DNA of 30,499 nt, taken from positions 1-30,499 of the forward strand of contig JBMNOY010000023.1 in NCBI GenBank assembly GCA_050943315.1, in the 5' to 3' direction. Source of the DNA: JBDKUD01 sp050943315 (lineage in GTDB: Bacteria; Bacillota; Syntrophomonadia; Syntrophomonadales; Syntrophomonadaceae). Of the stretch, positions 9,342 through 16,606 are shown in pieces. The notes under the pieces were generated by a model. The model was not told the origin of the DNA, did no database searches, and saw nothing but the letters and a program-made list of their open reading frames with translations. Made by a program: the position numbers and the translations under genes. Each line of letters starts with the position of its first letter. The stretch's first letter is position 1.

Positions 9342-10465
9342 ATTTACCAGGCAGTTCTGTTCAATTTCATGGTCTGAAGAATCTTAAAACCGCCAACCAG
9401 CAACAACTTGAGGCTGCCTATAAAGAGCTTACCCAAGGAATTAAAGATCTTGATCACGAGTCCATTTTGGGTATGCAAAAACGCCTGGATGCTAAAATCA
9501 AGCCTCTCAGAAGTTTAGGTGTCTTGGAGGATATCGCTTCGCAGGTGGCTGGCGTCTTGCGCACCGCACAACCGAAGATTACCGGTAAAGCAGTGCTCCT
9601 TATGGCTGGAGATCATGGAGTGGTGGCGGAAGGAGTCAGTGCGGCTCCTCAGGAAATCAGCGTCCAAATGTTCTACAGCTACCTTAATGGCAATGCAGGT
9701 ATTAATGTTCTGGCCCGTCATGCCGGAGCCGAACTTATTTGCACTGACATAGGCCTTGCTGCCCCTTTAAATCCCCCCGAACTTATGACCCACCGCGTGA
9801 AGAACGGAACCGATAATATAGCCCAGGGGCCGGCCATGACCAGGCAGGAGGCTCTTCTTGCTCTTCTCACCGGTGCACAAATTGCCGCCCGGACTGTTGC
9901 TTCGGGTATAAATATTCTGGCCACAGGTGAAGTTGGTATCGGCAACACAACTCCAGCTTCTGCCCTTGTTGCGGTGTTTACCGGGTACCCAGTGGAGGAA
10001 GTGACCGGACGCGGTACAGGAATAACCGATGAAGCCTTAAAACATAAACAAGACATCATCAAACAGGCTATTAAGGTCAATCAGCCTGATCCTGCTGCTC
10101 CACTGGATACCCTGGCCAAAATCGGTGGACTCGAAATTGCTGCCCTAACCGGTGCCATTCTTGAAGCTGCCTACCAGCATGTACCTATCGTTCTCGATGG
10201 AATTATCTCATCAGCGGCGGCACTTGCAGCAGCCCAAATGGCTCCTTTGTCTGCTCTCTATATGATATCCTCCCATAACTCCGAAGAAATGGGTCACCAG
10301 GTAGCTCTGCAAAAACTTGGCCTAAAATTCAGGCTTGATTTTCACATGCGGCTGGGGGAAGGTACAGGTGCGGCGCTCATGTTTCCTATCATTGATGCTG
10401 CCCTCAAGATTGCCGATGAAATGGACACCTTTGCCACAGCCAATGTCACCCCAGGGGACTTTTAA
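9338..10465 (+). CDS. cobT: Nicotinate-nucleotide--dimethylbenzimidazole phosphoribosyltransferase CobT
   Basis: Activates the lower ligand base to its alpha-ribotide. Conserved text includes LLMAGDHGVVAEGVSAxPQEIS, NGNAGINVLARHAGAE, GEVGIGNTTPASAL, VTGRGTGITDE, IGGLEIAALTGAILEAA, and near the C terminus MRLGEGTGAALMFPIIDAA with the catalytic glutamate at residue 341. An N-terminal extension before ExLGVLEDIA is usual. 375 residues versus about 350 for the family. ATGA overlap with cbiA; GGGAGGAT ribosome site. The native base could be dimethylbenzimidazole or another benzimidazole or purine; the sequence does not decide this. Confidence 0.96.
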   Translation: MNLPGSSVQFHGLKNLKTANQQQLEAAYKELTQGIKDLDHESILGMQKRLDAKIKPLRSLGVLEDIASQVAGVLRTAQPKITGKAVLLMAGDHGVVAEGVSAAPQEISVQMFYSYLNGNAGINVLARHAGAELICTDIGLAAPLNPPELMTHRVKNGTDNIAQGPAMTRQEALLALLTGAQIAARTVASGINILATGEVGIGNTTPASALVAVFTGYPVEEVTGRGTGITDEALKHKQDIIKQAIKVNQPDPAAPLDTLAKIGGLEIAALTGAILEAAYQHVPIVLDGIISSAAALAAAQMAPLSALYMISSHNSEEMGHQVALQKLGLKFRLDFHMRLGEGTGAALMFPIIDAALKIADEMDTFATANVTPGDF

Positions 10466-10489
10466 TCTCAATAATTGTAAGGGTATGCC

Positions 10490-10526
10490 TATACCTATTA
10501 GATTGAAAGCCATGGCTATAGGTATA
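10490..10526 (+). repeat. Inverted repeat with a palindromic loop between cobT and cobS
   Basis: Nine-base arms TATACCTAT (10490-10498) and ATAGGTATA (10518-10526) pair perfectly around a 19-base loop. The loop itself contains the perfect 10-bp palindrome AGCCATGGCT (10508-10517). It occupies most of the only sizeable gap (77 bases) in this part of the operon. There is no T-run after it, so it does not look like a terminator. It may be an RNA-processing or stability element, or a protein site. Confidence 0.4.
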
Positions 10527-10542
10527 TAATAACCTAAGTAGG

Positions 10543-11316
10543 ATGGTGAACTATTTGAATGCTTTCCTGACAGCTTTAGGCTTTCTAACTAGAATCCCAG
10601 TTCTCGCCAATGGGATTAATAATGATTCTCACACGCTAAGTAAATCAATAATTTTCTTCCCTATTGTAGGCGGAGTAATAGGCACTCTGACAGCCGGATT
10701 ATTTATTCTTTTGCATTCCTATTTGCCGAGATCGGTACTGAGTGTCCTTATCATAGCGTTACCGTTATTCATGACCGGGGGAATACATTTTGATGGCTTG
10801 TTAGATACTTGCGACGGCCTTTTTAGCGGACGCTCCCGTGAGCGTTGTCTGGAAATCATGCGTGACAGCCGGGTAGGTTCTATGGGAGTTATCGCAGGTA
10901 TCCTGAATGTAATGCTGCGCTACAGCATTTTATTGGAATTGCCGGCTTCCCTAGTACCTTTGCTACTGATTACCCAGGCCATAACCGGGCGTTGGATTAT
11001 GGCTCTGGCTATCTATTTTTTCCCTTATGCCCGGAAAGAGGGTGGCTTAGGCCAGGGCTTTACTGCCGAAAAAAGGATTCCTTATATTATTCTCAGCAGT
11101 ATATTAGCTTTACTGATTACTCTGTTCATTACCGGAGCAGCTGGTTTTTTGGTAGCCTTAATGGTCGCTGGGCTGACACTTCTGATTGCCGGCTGGGCAG
11201 CACGCCGACTGGGAGGACTGACTGGAGATGTGTACGGGGCATTAAACGAAGTGTCGGAAAACATTTTCCTTTTATTGTGGATGGTGGGAATTTGTACATT
11301 CAACTTAAATTCATGA
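10543..11316 (+). CDS. cobS: Adenosylcobinamide-GDP ribazoletransferase CobS (cobalamin synthase)
   Basis: Polytopic membrane enzyme that joins the activated lower ligand to adenosylcobinamide-GDP. AFLTALGFLTRIPV near the N terminus and GGIHFDGLLDTCDGLFSGRSRERCLEIMRDSRVGSMG (residues about 80-115, containing the acidic DGLxDxxDGL metal motif) are diagnostic; hydrophobic segments lie at about 38-60, 65-80, 125-150, 180-215 and 245-255. Start ambiguity: ATG 10543 has almost no room for a ribosome site, whereas TTG 10555 has AGGATGG 8 bases upstream and begins directly with NAFLTALGF; either is possible. Product near 250 residues, normal for CobS. Confidence 0.95.
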   Translation: MVNYLNAFLTALGFLTRIPVLANGINNDSHTLSKSIIFFPIVGGVIGTLTAGLFILLHSYLPRSVLSVLIIALPLFMTGGIHFDGLLDTCDGLFSGRSRERCLEIMRDSRVGSMGVIAGILNVMLRYSILLELPASLVPLLLITQAITGRWIMALAIYFFPYARKEGGLGQGFTAEKRIPYIILSSILALLITLFITGAAGFLVALMVAGLTLLIAGWAARRLGGLTGDVYGALNEVSENIFLLLWMVGICTFNLNS

Positions 11317-11344
11317 GCATGATAGTGAGGGGAGGGAAAGTAAG

Positions 11345-11968
11345 TTGTTGCCCTTAAGGTTAGTACTGGTAAGACATGGGGAAACTGCCTGGAACAAAGC
11401 CGGCAAATATCTTGGTCAATCTAATCCTGGATTGAATCAAAAGGGAAAAACTCAGGCGCAAAGGGCTGCCCGCCTTTTATATGGAGAGAACATTGATATG
11501 GTATTTAGCAGTGACTTGCTAAGAGCGGTGGAGACAGCTCATGTAATTGCCAGTGTGCATAAAGTACCGGTAAAAATAACCCCATCACTACGGGAGATCA
11601 ATTTCGGAGACTGGGAAGGTCTAACCTTTGCAGAAATACAAACTTGTTATCCGCAACTATTAAGTGAATGGTTAAGGGATCCTTTTCGAGTACGCATACC
11701 TGGCGGTGAAACAGCTGAGGATGTTAAAGAGCGGGTCATAGATGCCTGGAATTCAGTCCTCCGTAATGCTTCGGGGGAGAAAACGGTGGTAATTGTTGCC
11801 CATGGTGGACCATTACGCGTGTTATTGTGTCAACTCACGGGAATACATCCATCCTGTCAATGGGAGTTTAATCTGGGACATGGGGAAACCTGTGTTTTAC
11901 TGAAAAATGGTAACACCTATACCATAGCCGGGAAGCAGATAAGCCCTACATGCCCTGCTAAAACTTGA
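11345..11968 (+). CDS. cobC: Histidine phosphatase, probable alpha-ribazole phosphatase CobC
   Basis: Phosphoglycerate-mutase-like phosphatase, here probably dephosphorylating alpha-ribazole phosphate or cobalamin 5'-phosphate at the end of nucleotide-loop assembly. The catalytic histidine is in LVLVRHGETAWN (His11); NFGDWEGLTFAEI and the second catalytic histidine in VVIVAHGGPLRVLL follow the family order. The start is TTG at 11345 (or the adjacent TTG 11348), supported by GGAGGG (11331-11336) 8 bases upstream. It is the last gene of the cobalamin operon, 28 bases after cobS, and no terminator is visible directly behind it. The substrate assignment rests on context; sequence alone gives only the superfamily. 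Confidence 0.85.
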   Translation: MLPLRLVLVRHGETAWNKAGKYLGQSNPGLNQKGKTQAQRAARLLYGENIDMVFSSDLLRAVETAHVIASVHKVPVKITPSLREINFGDWEGLTFAEIQTCYPQLLSEWLRDPFRVRIPGGETAEDVKERVIDAWNSVLRNASGEKTVVIVAHGGPLRVLLCQLTGIHPSCQWEFNLGHGETCVLLKNGNTYTIAGKQISPTCPAKT

Positions 11969-11995
11969 ATTTGTGATGACGGTTAACTATTTGCT

Positions 11996-12367
11996 TTAGG
12001 AACCTAGTCTTCTCCCAGTGATTACCTTTCTGATTCCACCCCGAGGATTGTCAATATCGCCCACATATCTTGGTATCAAATGCATATGTACATGAAAAAC
12101 GGATTGTCCTGCTGCTTCTCCTATGTTAATCCCCACGTTATAACCATCAGGTTCATATTTCGTATCCAATAAGTGCTTACATGCCAGCAAAAGTTCATTC
12201 ATAGATTGCTGTTCTTCCTGAGTTGTATCAAAGTACGAACTAACATGGCGTTTGGGAATGATCAATATATGACCTGGGTTGACAGGGAATTCATCAAAAC
12301 GGGCAAAAGCCAGATCATTTGATAGAACTATCTCAGCTGTAGTTGGATTACAAAAGGGACAAGTCAA
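11996..12367 (-). CDS. HIT (histidine triad) family nucleotide hydrolase/transferase
   Basis: Small HIT-domain protein of 123 residues. The N terminus has TCPFC (zinc-binding CxxC typical of HIT/Fhit-like bacterial proteins), then FPVNPGHILIIPKRHV, and the histidine triad SVFHVHMHLIPR (His92, His94, His96). Such proteins hydrolyse adenosine phosphoramidates or dinucleoside polyphosphates; the substrate cannot be read from the sequence. The start is TTG at 12367 with AGGAAGGTGAT upstream. It is the only minus-strand gene and converges with the cobalamin operon, 27 bases from the CobC stop, so the two 3' ends may be transcribed through each other. Confidence 0.92.
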   Translation of the reverse strand: MTCPFCNPTTAEIVLSNDLAFARFDEFPVNPGHILIIPKRHVSSYFDTTQEEQQSMNELLLACKHLLDTKYEPDGYNVGINIGEAAGQSVFHVHMHLIPRYVGDIDNPRGGIRKVITGRRLGS

Positions 12368-12392
12368 AAAATCACCTTCCTAGTATGACAAA

Positions 12393-12419
12393 ATTATAGC
12401 ACACATAGATATAAGACAA
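12393..12419 (-). promoter_or_regulatory. Candidate sigma-A promoter for the HIT gene
   Basis: On the minus strand a perfect TATAAT (12398-12393) is preceded by TTGTCT (12419-12414) with a 15-base spacer, shorter than the ideal 17. It lies 26 bases upstream of the HIT start codon. The perfect -10 box and position make it plausible; the spacer lowers confidence. Confidence 0.45.
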
Positions 12420-12686
12420 ATCGTCTGAGACTATTTTCTACCATAATACCAGAAATTACGGTGGCAATAATTGGCTAAATGGCTGTAATCCATAATATAC
12501 CAAAAAAAATTTTACAAAATAAGCAGGAGATTTAAATAAAATTGTCGAAACCATAAAAACAAATTAAATAACAGCCATGTCTTCGAGCTGATTAATCTAA
12601 CGGCAGAGCTCATGATGATCAGTCAATGGGTTAAGTAAGAAATTGCTTGGCCTCCCGTGTTTGGAAAGAAGTCATATGGATAAAGC

Positions 12687-12712
12687 CTTATTTATGGTCA
12701 ATTATAAATAAG
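12687..12712 (+). repeat. Perfect 9-bp inverted repeat ahead of the orphan terminator
   Basis: CTTATTTAT (12687-12695) and ATAAATAAG (12704-12712) are exact reverse complements separated by 8 bases. It is AT-rich and therefore a weak RNA hairpin, but it sits 11 bases before the terminator hairpin, so the two could form tandem stems in one transcript. Confidence 0.4.
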
Positions 12713-12723
12713 TAGTGGTATTG

Positions 12724-12755
12724 ATAACACGGGCAATAGCCGGTGTTATTTTTTG
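12724..12755 (+). terminator. Rho-independent terminator on + strand, without an obvious upstream gene
   Basis: Eleven-base arms ATAACACGGGC and GCCGGTGTTAT with one mismatch and an AATA loop are followed by TTTTTTG and five more T. This is a canonical intrinsic terminator shape for + strand transcription. The nearest + strand gene upstream is the CobC-like phosphatase, ending at 11968, with the HIT gene antisense in between. It either ends a long cobalamin-operon read-through or terminates a small RNA. Confidence 0.7.
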
Positions 12756-12768
12756 TTTTTAGGAGTAA

Positions 12769-12888
12769 ATGAGGCCACCGTTTATCGTTGAAGTTTGCAG
12801 CAAAGGCTTTACGTTTGACGCCGGCCTTCATATTTTACCAAGGTTGGGAGATATCCCAACCTTGGTAAATTCAATTCTAAAGAAGTAA
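12769..12888 (+). pseudogene. Possible relic of an FAD-dependent oxidoreductase (very short)
   Basis: The frame from ATG 12769 to a TAA at 12886-12888 encodes only 39 residues. Its middle, KGFTFDAGLHILP, resembles the GFxFDxGxH segment that follows the N-terminal FAD motif in phytoene-desaturase-like flavoproteins. No dinucleotide-binding GxGxxG lies in frame before it, an in-frame stop directly precedes the ATG, and its AGGAG is only three bases from the ATG. Part of the peptide is encoded by the 16-bp inverted repeat. I read this as a weakly supported gene fragment; chance similarity is quite possible. Confidence 0.2.
12834..12869. repeat. Perfect 16-bp inverted repeat with 4-base loop
   Basis: TTTACCAAGGTTGGGA (12834-12849) and TCCCAACCTTGGTAAA (12854-12869) are exact reverse complements around GATA. 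There is no T-run on either strand after the stem, so it is not a standard terminator. It could be a protein-binding site, a processing stem, or a remnant of a small mobile element; no target duplication was noticed. Confidence 0.75.
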
Positions 12889-13290
12889 TAGAAAAGTTCG
12901 GAGCCAAAAATTTTTAGGTTTTTGGGCTGGAATCTACTAGTAACATAACCAGGACCCATAGCTTTATTATAAAAAATTATATTAATCTCTCCGAACCTGT
13001 TCAACCTGTGGTTAGAGACTATGGCAGTCAGGTCGTTGGGTTTACCTGGAAACGGGTAAGCCTCCCATGGCGGAAAGGGGATTGTTGCAACAACTATAAC
13101 ACAATTGCCGAACTGTGCCCTTGGCCGGTTCGGCAGTATTGCTTTTATGCTGGGCTTAGCCTAATGGCATACCCAGTAGCAAGTAATGACTGACTTTACC
13201 CTTTGTATTCTAGGTTTTCATAGAATAGCAGTGCTTTATAACCCAATGCCCAATAACGCCTGCAGTGATTGTAATAAATATGTATTAAAT

Positions 13291-13302
13291 GTTACCGGTA
13301 AC
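13291..13302. promoter_or_regulatory. 12-bp palindrome upstream of the activator gene
   Basis: GTTACCGGTAAC is a perfect palindrome 73 bases before the activator start codon. It may be an operator. It begins with TGTTAC, only loosely like the TGTTCC half-site found at the two sigma-54 promoters, so autoregulation is a guess. Confidence 0.3.
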
Positions 13303-13374
13303 TCAAAAGAATAAGCAAATTGATCACTGTAATACCTGTTTAAATAGATATAAGGGAAGAATGGAGGGTATTCG

Positions 13375-15339
13375 ATGAGTTGTGGAGAATCGGCTGCGAA
13401 AAGGGACTATATTGTAAATTCACATGAAAGATGCAGAAGATATCAAGTTGAACTGGACCGGATATACAGCCCTAAGATTCTTTATGGCCAAGAACTTACG
13501 AAGAAGCTTAATGAAAAGAGGGAACTAATTGTTACGGCTGAGCACTATATGAACCAATTATATAATTTTGTAAAAGGGTCTAATTTCTTTCCCATACTAA
13601 CTGATGAGGAAGGCTGTATTTTAAGTGTACTGGGAAATGAAAGTATCATATCTGAGGCTTTCTCATTGAAGATGGTGCCTGGAGCATATATGGATGAATG
13701 CAGTATCGGGACAAATTCCATGGGTACGGCTTTGGCTGAAGGTAAGCCGGTACAGGTATCAGGTAAGGAGCATTATATCAGGGAGTATTATCGCTGGACC
13801 TGCTCAGCTTCGCCTATACGAAATACCAGGGGTAAAATCATCGGGTGCCTTGATTTGACCGGTTACAGTAAATATGTTAATCCGCATACGCTAGGTATGG
13901 TAGTGGCAGCTGCCAATGCTATAGAAAGAATGCTGGATATCAAGAGATACGCTAATGACTTATCCGTGGCTAAGAAGCTCACCGAGACTATTGCTAGTTC
14001 TACCGAAACGGGGATATTAACAGCTGATCTGGAAGGTAATATACAATCTGTAAATCGTTGTATTGCGGAAATGTTTGGCTATCTCCCGGATGAAATGAAA
14101 TTGAAAAAAATTTGGGAATTCATGGACGGCTGGGAGAATTTGAAACGTTCGGTCATTAACAAACAGAGTATTACCAATGAAAATGTGTTGGTGAATTCCA
14201 GGAGAAACAAATCTCAATTTAACTTAAGTGCCTATCCGCTTCTTGATGGCGAACAAAATATAGAGAATATAGTTTTGGTTTGCCAGCAAGTCAAAAAGTT
14301 TAGAAAAAAAACTAACAAAACCACAGGGTATCGGGCTATTTACACTTTTGACAACATCATCGGACAGGATGAGAATTTTGTTCGAATTATTGATTATGCC
14401 AAAAAGATTGCCGACAGCAAATCCAATGTGTTGATTATGGGCGAAAGCGGTACAGGAAAAGAACTCTTTTCACATGCCATACACAATTACAGCAATAGAA
14501 AGGATGGACCTTTTATAGCATTAAACTGCGGTGCAATACCAGGGAACCTGATAGAATCTGAATTGTTTGGCTATGAGGGAGGAGCTTTTACAGGGGCAAA
14601 AAGCGGTGGTAAACCTGGAAAGTTTGAAATTGCAGATGGCGGTACGATTTTTTTGGATGAAATCGGTGAAATGCCGTTGGATATGCAGACCAGGCTACTG
14701 AGAGTCCTTGAGGAAGGTACAGTGAGCAGGGTTGGAAGCGTCAAGGAAATTGTTGTGGATGTAAGGGTAATAGCAGCTACCAACAAAGATTTAAATGAGG
14801 AGGTTAGAAAAGGTAACTTCCGTAAGGACTTATACTACAGGCTGAATGTCCTGCCCATAAAACTGCTGCCACTAAGGGAAAGAAAATCTGATATACCCCT
14901 GTTAATCAAGTTTCTTATGCAAAGAATATCTACCAAACTTAATAAGAAAAGTGTTGATATTAACGAAGGAACAATGAGGTCCTTTTTGGAATATGAATGG
15001 CCGGGAAATGTAAGAGAACTGGAAAACGTAATAGAATTGATAATAAATACGGAATCTATACCGGATAGGTTTGTAAGGACCGACAGAGTTACTAATGCAG
15101 TTTCTTCAGATGAAGCAGAGCAAAATGAGCAACAGAATGATGTTCCCTTACAAGTAATGGAAGATAACCTTAAATTGGAAACCGTAGAAGTACAGCATAT
15201 AATGAAGGTTCTAGAATTATACAAGGGAAACATCACATTGAGCGCAAAAGCATTGGGTATTGCCAGAAATACTCTTTATAGAAAATTGGAAAACATAAGG
15301 ACCATCTGTTTCGAAATAGAACAATGCTCCAATTTGTAA
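13375..15339 (+). CDS. Sigma-54-dependent transcriptional activator, AcoR-like (GAF-PAS-AAA+-Fis)
   Basis: Enhancer-binding protein that opens promoters held by RNA polymerase with sigma-54. Domain order: N-terminal GAF-like sensor about 60-190 (DECSIGTNSMGTALAEGKPV is typical of AcoR relatives), PAS about 205-310, AAA+ about 325-565 and a Fis-type helix-turn-helix about 610-640 (GNITLSAKALGIARNTLYRKL). Walker A is GESGTGKE (356-363); GAFTGA, the sigma-54 contact loop, is intact at 403-408; Walker B is TIFLDEIGE; FRKDLYYRL and WPGNVRELE follow. There is no receiver domain, so it is probably ligand-responsive rather than kinase-driven. The start has GGAGGG 6 bases upstream. It directly precedes the first of two sigma-54 promoters with matching palindromes, and one palindrome lies inside its own 3' coding end. 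Ligand unknown; an aldehyde or related carbonyl is a reasonable guess from the regulated genes. Confidence 0.95.
   Translation: MSCGESAAKRDYIVNSHERCRRYQVELDRIYSPKILYGQELTKKLNEKRELIVTAEHYMNQLYNFVKGSNFFPILTDEEGCILSVLGNESIISEAFSLKMVPGAYMDECSIGTNSMGTALAEGKPVQVSGKEHYIREYYRWTCSASPIRNTRGKIIGCLDLTGYSKYVNPHTLGMVVAAANAIERMLDIKRYANDLSVAKKLTETIASSTETGILTADLEGNIQSVNRCIAEMFGYLPDEMKLKKIWEFMDGWENLKRSVINKQSITNENVLVNSRRNKSQFNLSAYPLLDGEQNIENIVLVCQQVKKFRKKTNKTTGYRAIYTFDNIIGQDENFVRIIDYAKKIADSKSNVLIMGESGTGKELFSHAIHNYSNRKDGPFIALNCGAIPGNLIESELFGYEGGAFTGAKSGGKPGKFEIADGGTIFLDEIGEMPLDMQTRLLRVLEEGTVSRVGSVKEIVVDVRVIAATNKDLNEEVRKGNFRKDLYYRLNVLPIKLLPLRERKSDIPLLIKFLMQRISTKLNKKSVDINEGTMRSFLEYEWPGNVRELENVIELIINTESIPDRFVRTDRVTNAVSSDEAEQNEQQNDVPLQVMEDNLKLETVEVQHIMKVLELYKGNITLSAKALGIARNTLYRKLENIRTICFEIEQCSNL
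15307..15323. promoter_or_regulatory. Putative enhancer (UAS) site A1, inside the activator's coding end
   Basis: TGTTTCGAAATAGAACA is a near-perfect palindrome matching the better site 53 bases downstream at 14 of 17 positions. It lies within the last codons of the activator gene. The 53-base offset from site A2 is about five helical turns, so both sites would face the same side of the DNA. Confidence 0.6.
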
Positions 15340-15359
15340 CAGATTATTTTAATGATTAC

Positions 15360-15376
15360 TGTTCCATAATAGAACA
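15360..15376. promoter_or_regulatory. Putative enhancer (UAS) site A2
   Basis: TGTTCCATAATAGAACA. It begins 66 bases upstream of the -24 GG of the sigma-54 promoter at 15424-15441. It differs from the site at 23283-23299, ahead of the second sigma-54 promoter, at only two central positions, which argues that one protein, most simply the adjacent activator, binds both. Confidence 0.75.
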
Positions 15377-15423
15377 CTTATTGAAAAATATCAACAATGT
15401 AAGTATACCCGGGCATGAAGGTG

Positions 15424-15441
15424 CTGGCATGAATTTTGCGT
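15424..15441 (+). promoter_or_regulatory. Sigma-54 (-24/-12) promoter of block A
   Basis: TGGCATGAATTTTGC matches the sigma-54 consensus TGGCACG-N4-TTGC at all fixed positions but one. The invariant GG (15426-15427) and GC (15438-15439) are exactly 12 bases apart. Transcription should begin near 15451. The ATG of the first gene is at 15516, leaving a leader of about 65 bases. Confidence 0.85.
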
Positions 15442-15515
15442 GATTTATATATTACACCAGCGTAAATTATTATTTGATGCAAATTACAACAAACTAGCAA
15501 TGAGGAGTTATGAAT

Positions 15516-16538
15516 ATGAAGATGATACCAGTAGAAGAGTCTGTTGGAATGGTACTTGTACATGATATGACGGAGATTATTCCAGGCAAATCTAAAGGCG
15601 CTGCATTTAAAAAAGGACACATAGTAAAAAAACAAGATATTCCTCATTTATTAAACATGGGAAAAGAACACATATTTGTTTTAGAATATAATGATGACGA
15701 AATACACGAAAATGACGCAGCCCTAAGAATGGCAAGAGCGGTCGCAGGTCAGGGTATAACTTTTTTGGAACCGTCGGAGGGAAAAGTAAACTTTACGGTT
15801 AGCCAACCAGGACTTTTTAAAGTAAATACCAAAGCGTTGTTGGAAGTTAATTCTATTGAAGAAATTGTTCTATCAACACTCCATACCGACAGGTTAGTCG
15901 ATGTAAATACAATCGTAGCTGCTACCAAAATAATACCTTTAAAAATAGAAGAAAAAAAGATAGCAGCCATGGAAAAGATTTGTGCAGAGAATTATCCCAT
16001 TATACAGGTAATGCCTTTATACAAATTAAAGGCGGGCATTGTGACAACCGGGAATGAAGTATACTACAAAAGAATTCCTGACCAATTTGGCCCGGTTCTA
16101 AAAGAAAAATTCCTAGAATTAGGCTCTGAAGTGATTAAACAGATTTTTTCCAAAGATGATCCTAATATGATAGCAGAATCTATCAAAACATTAATAAAAC
16201 TAGGGGCAGATATTATTCTGGTTACGGGAGGAATGTCAGTTGATCCAGATGATGTTACCCCCACTGGAATAAAGATGGCGGGAGCAGAAATATTGTCATA
16301 TGGTGCTCCTACTATGCCGGGAGCTATGTTCCTGCTTTCATATATTGAAGATATTCCGGTATTAGGACTGCCGGGATGTGTTATGTATAACAAAAGGACA
16401 ATTTTTGACCTGGTGATTCCGAGACTGGCGGCAGGAGAGAAAATTGAGAGGAAAGATATTATCAGGTATGCTCACGGAGGATTATGTTCAGGCTGTAAAG
16501 ATTGCAGGTACCCGAACTGTGGATTTGGCCTGGGGTGA
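15516..16538 (+). CDS. MoeA-like molybdopterin-binding protein with C-terminal Cys motif
   Basis: Relative of MoeA/MogA that binds molybdopterin, probably used to build or load the cofactor of the aldehyde oxidoreductase encoded downstream. The N-terminal about 60 residues (IPVEESVGMVLVHDMTEI, FKKGHIV, LLNMGKEHIFVLE) form the MoeA-like entry segment. A MoCF/MPT-binding domain spans about 170-300, with AGIVTTGNEVY, ILVTGGMSVDPDDVTP and a PGAMFLLSY/VLGLPGCVMY region. The C terminus carries C324-x2-C327-x2-C330-x4-C335, likely a metal or Fe-S site. It is 340 residues, shorter than MoeA (about 410), and lacks MoeA's domain IV. The open frame begins at ATG 15510, but GAGGAG is only 2 bases from that codon and 8 bases from ATG 15516, so 15516 is preferred. 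First gene of the sigma-54-controlled block A. Confidence 0.85.
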   Translation: MKMIPVEESVGMVLVHDMTEIIPGKSKGAAFKKGHIVKKQDIPHLLNMGKEHIFVLEYNDDEIHENDAALRMARAVAGQGITFLEPSEGKVNFTVSQPGLFKVNTKALLEVNSIEEIVLSTLHTDRLVDVNTIVAATKIIPLKIEEKKIAAMEKICAENYPIIQVMPLYKLKAGIVTTGNEVYYKRIPDQFGPVLKEKFLELGSEVIKQIFSKDDPNMIAESIKTLIKLGADIILVTGGMSVDPDDVTPTGIKMAGAEILSYGAPTMPGAMFLLSYIEDIPVLGLPGCVMYNKRTIFDLVIPRLAAGEKIERKDIIRYAHGGLCSGCKDCRYPNCGFGLG

Positions 16539-16606
16539 TTCCATATTGCCAACAGGGCCGGCTAAATAACCAGCTTTAAAGAGAATTATGGGGTGAAGAA
16601 TCGGAA

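Larger units (their letters stand above)
12420..13374. other. Gene-poor stretch between the HIT gene and the sigma-54 activator
   Basis: About 950 bases without a convincing gene. It contains a 9-bp inverted repeat and a + strand terminator-like hairpin (12687-12755), a possible broken FAD-oxidoreductase fragment (12769-12888), a perfect 16-bp inverted repeat (12834-12869), an imperfectly supported open frame at 13008-13193 that I do not call a gene, a 7-bp stem GCCGAAC/GTTCGGC (13108-13135) and a 12-bp palindrome GTTACCGGTAAC (13291-13302) upstream of the activator. No tRNA, cobalamin riboswitch or mobile-element ends were recognised. Confidence 0.6.

Noticed and set aside
9718..10080. 120-residue minus-strand frame inside cobT
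   Set aside because: Shadow of a strongly conserved CobT coding region, with no ribosome site and no family resemblance.
13008..13193. 61-residue open frame in the gene-poor stretch
   Set aside because: No family resemblance, no good ribosome site and an irregular composition; most likely a chance frame or part of a decayed gene.
12420..13374. Cobalamin or molybdenum-cofactor riboswitch in the gene-poor stretch
   Set aside because: No recognisable B12-box or Moco-RNA core, and the downstream gene is a sigma-54 activator; any riboswitch for the cobalamin operon would lie upstream of the window.
14835..15236. 133-residue minus-strand frame inside the sigma-54 activator gene
   Set aside because: Antisense shadow with very high Ser/Leu content, lying over the conserved AAA+ and Fis region.
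15412..15433. Repeat of GGCATGAA overlapping the block A promoter as a second promoter
   Set aside because: The upstream copy gives GG-to-GC spacing of 11, not 12, so it does not fit sigma-54; the 8-base repeat is probably chance.
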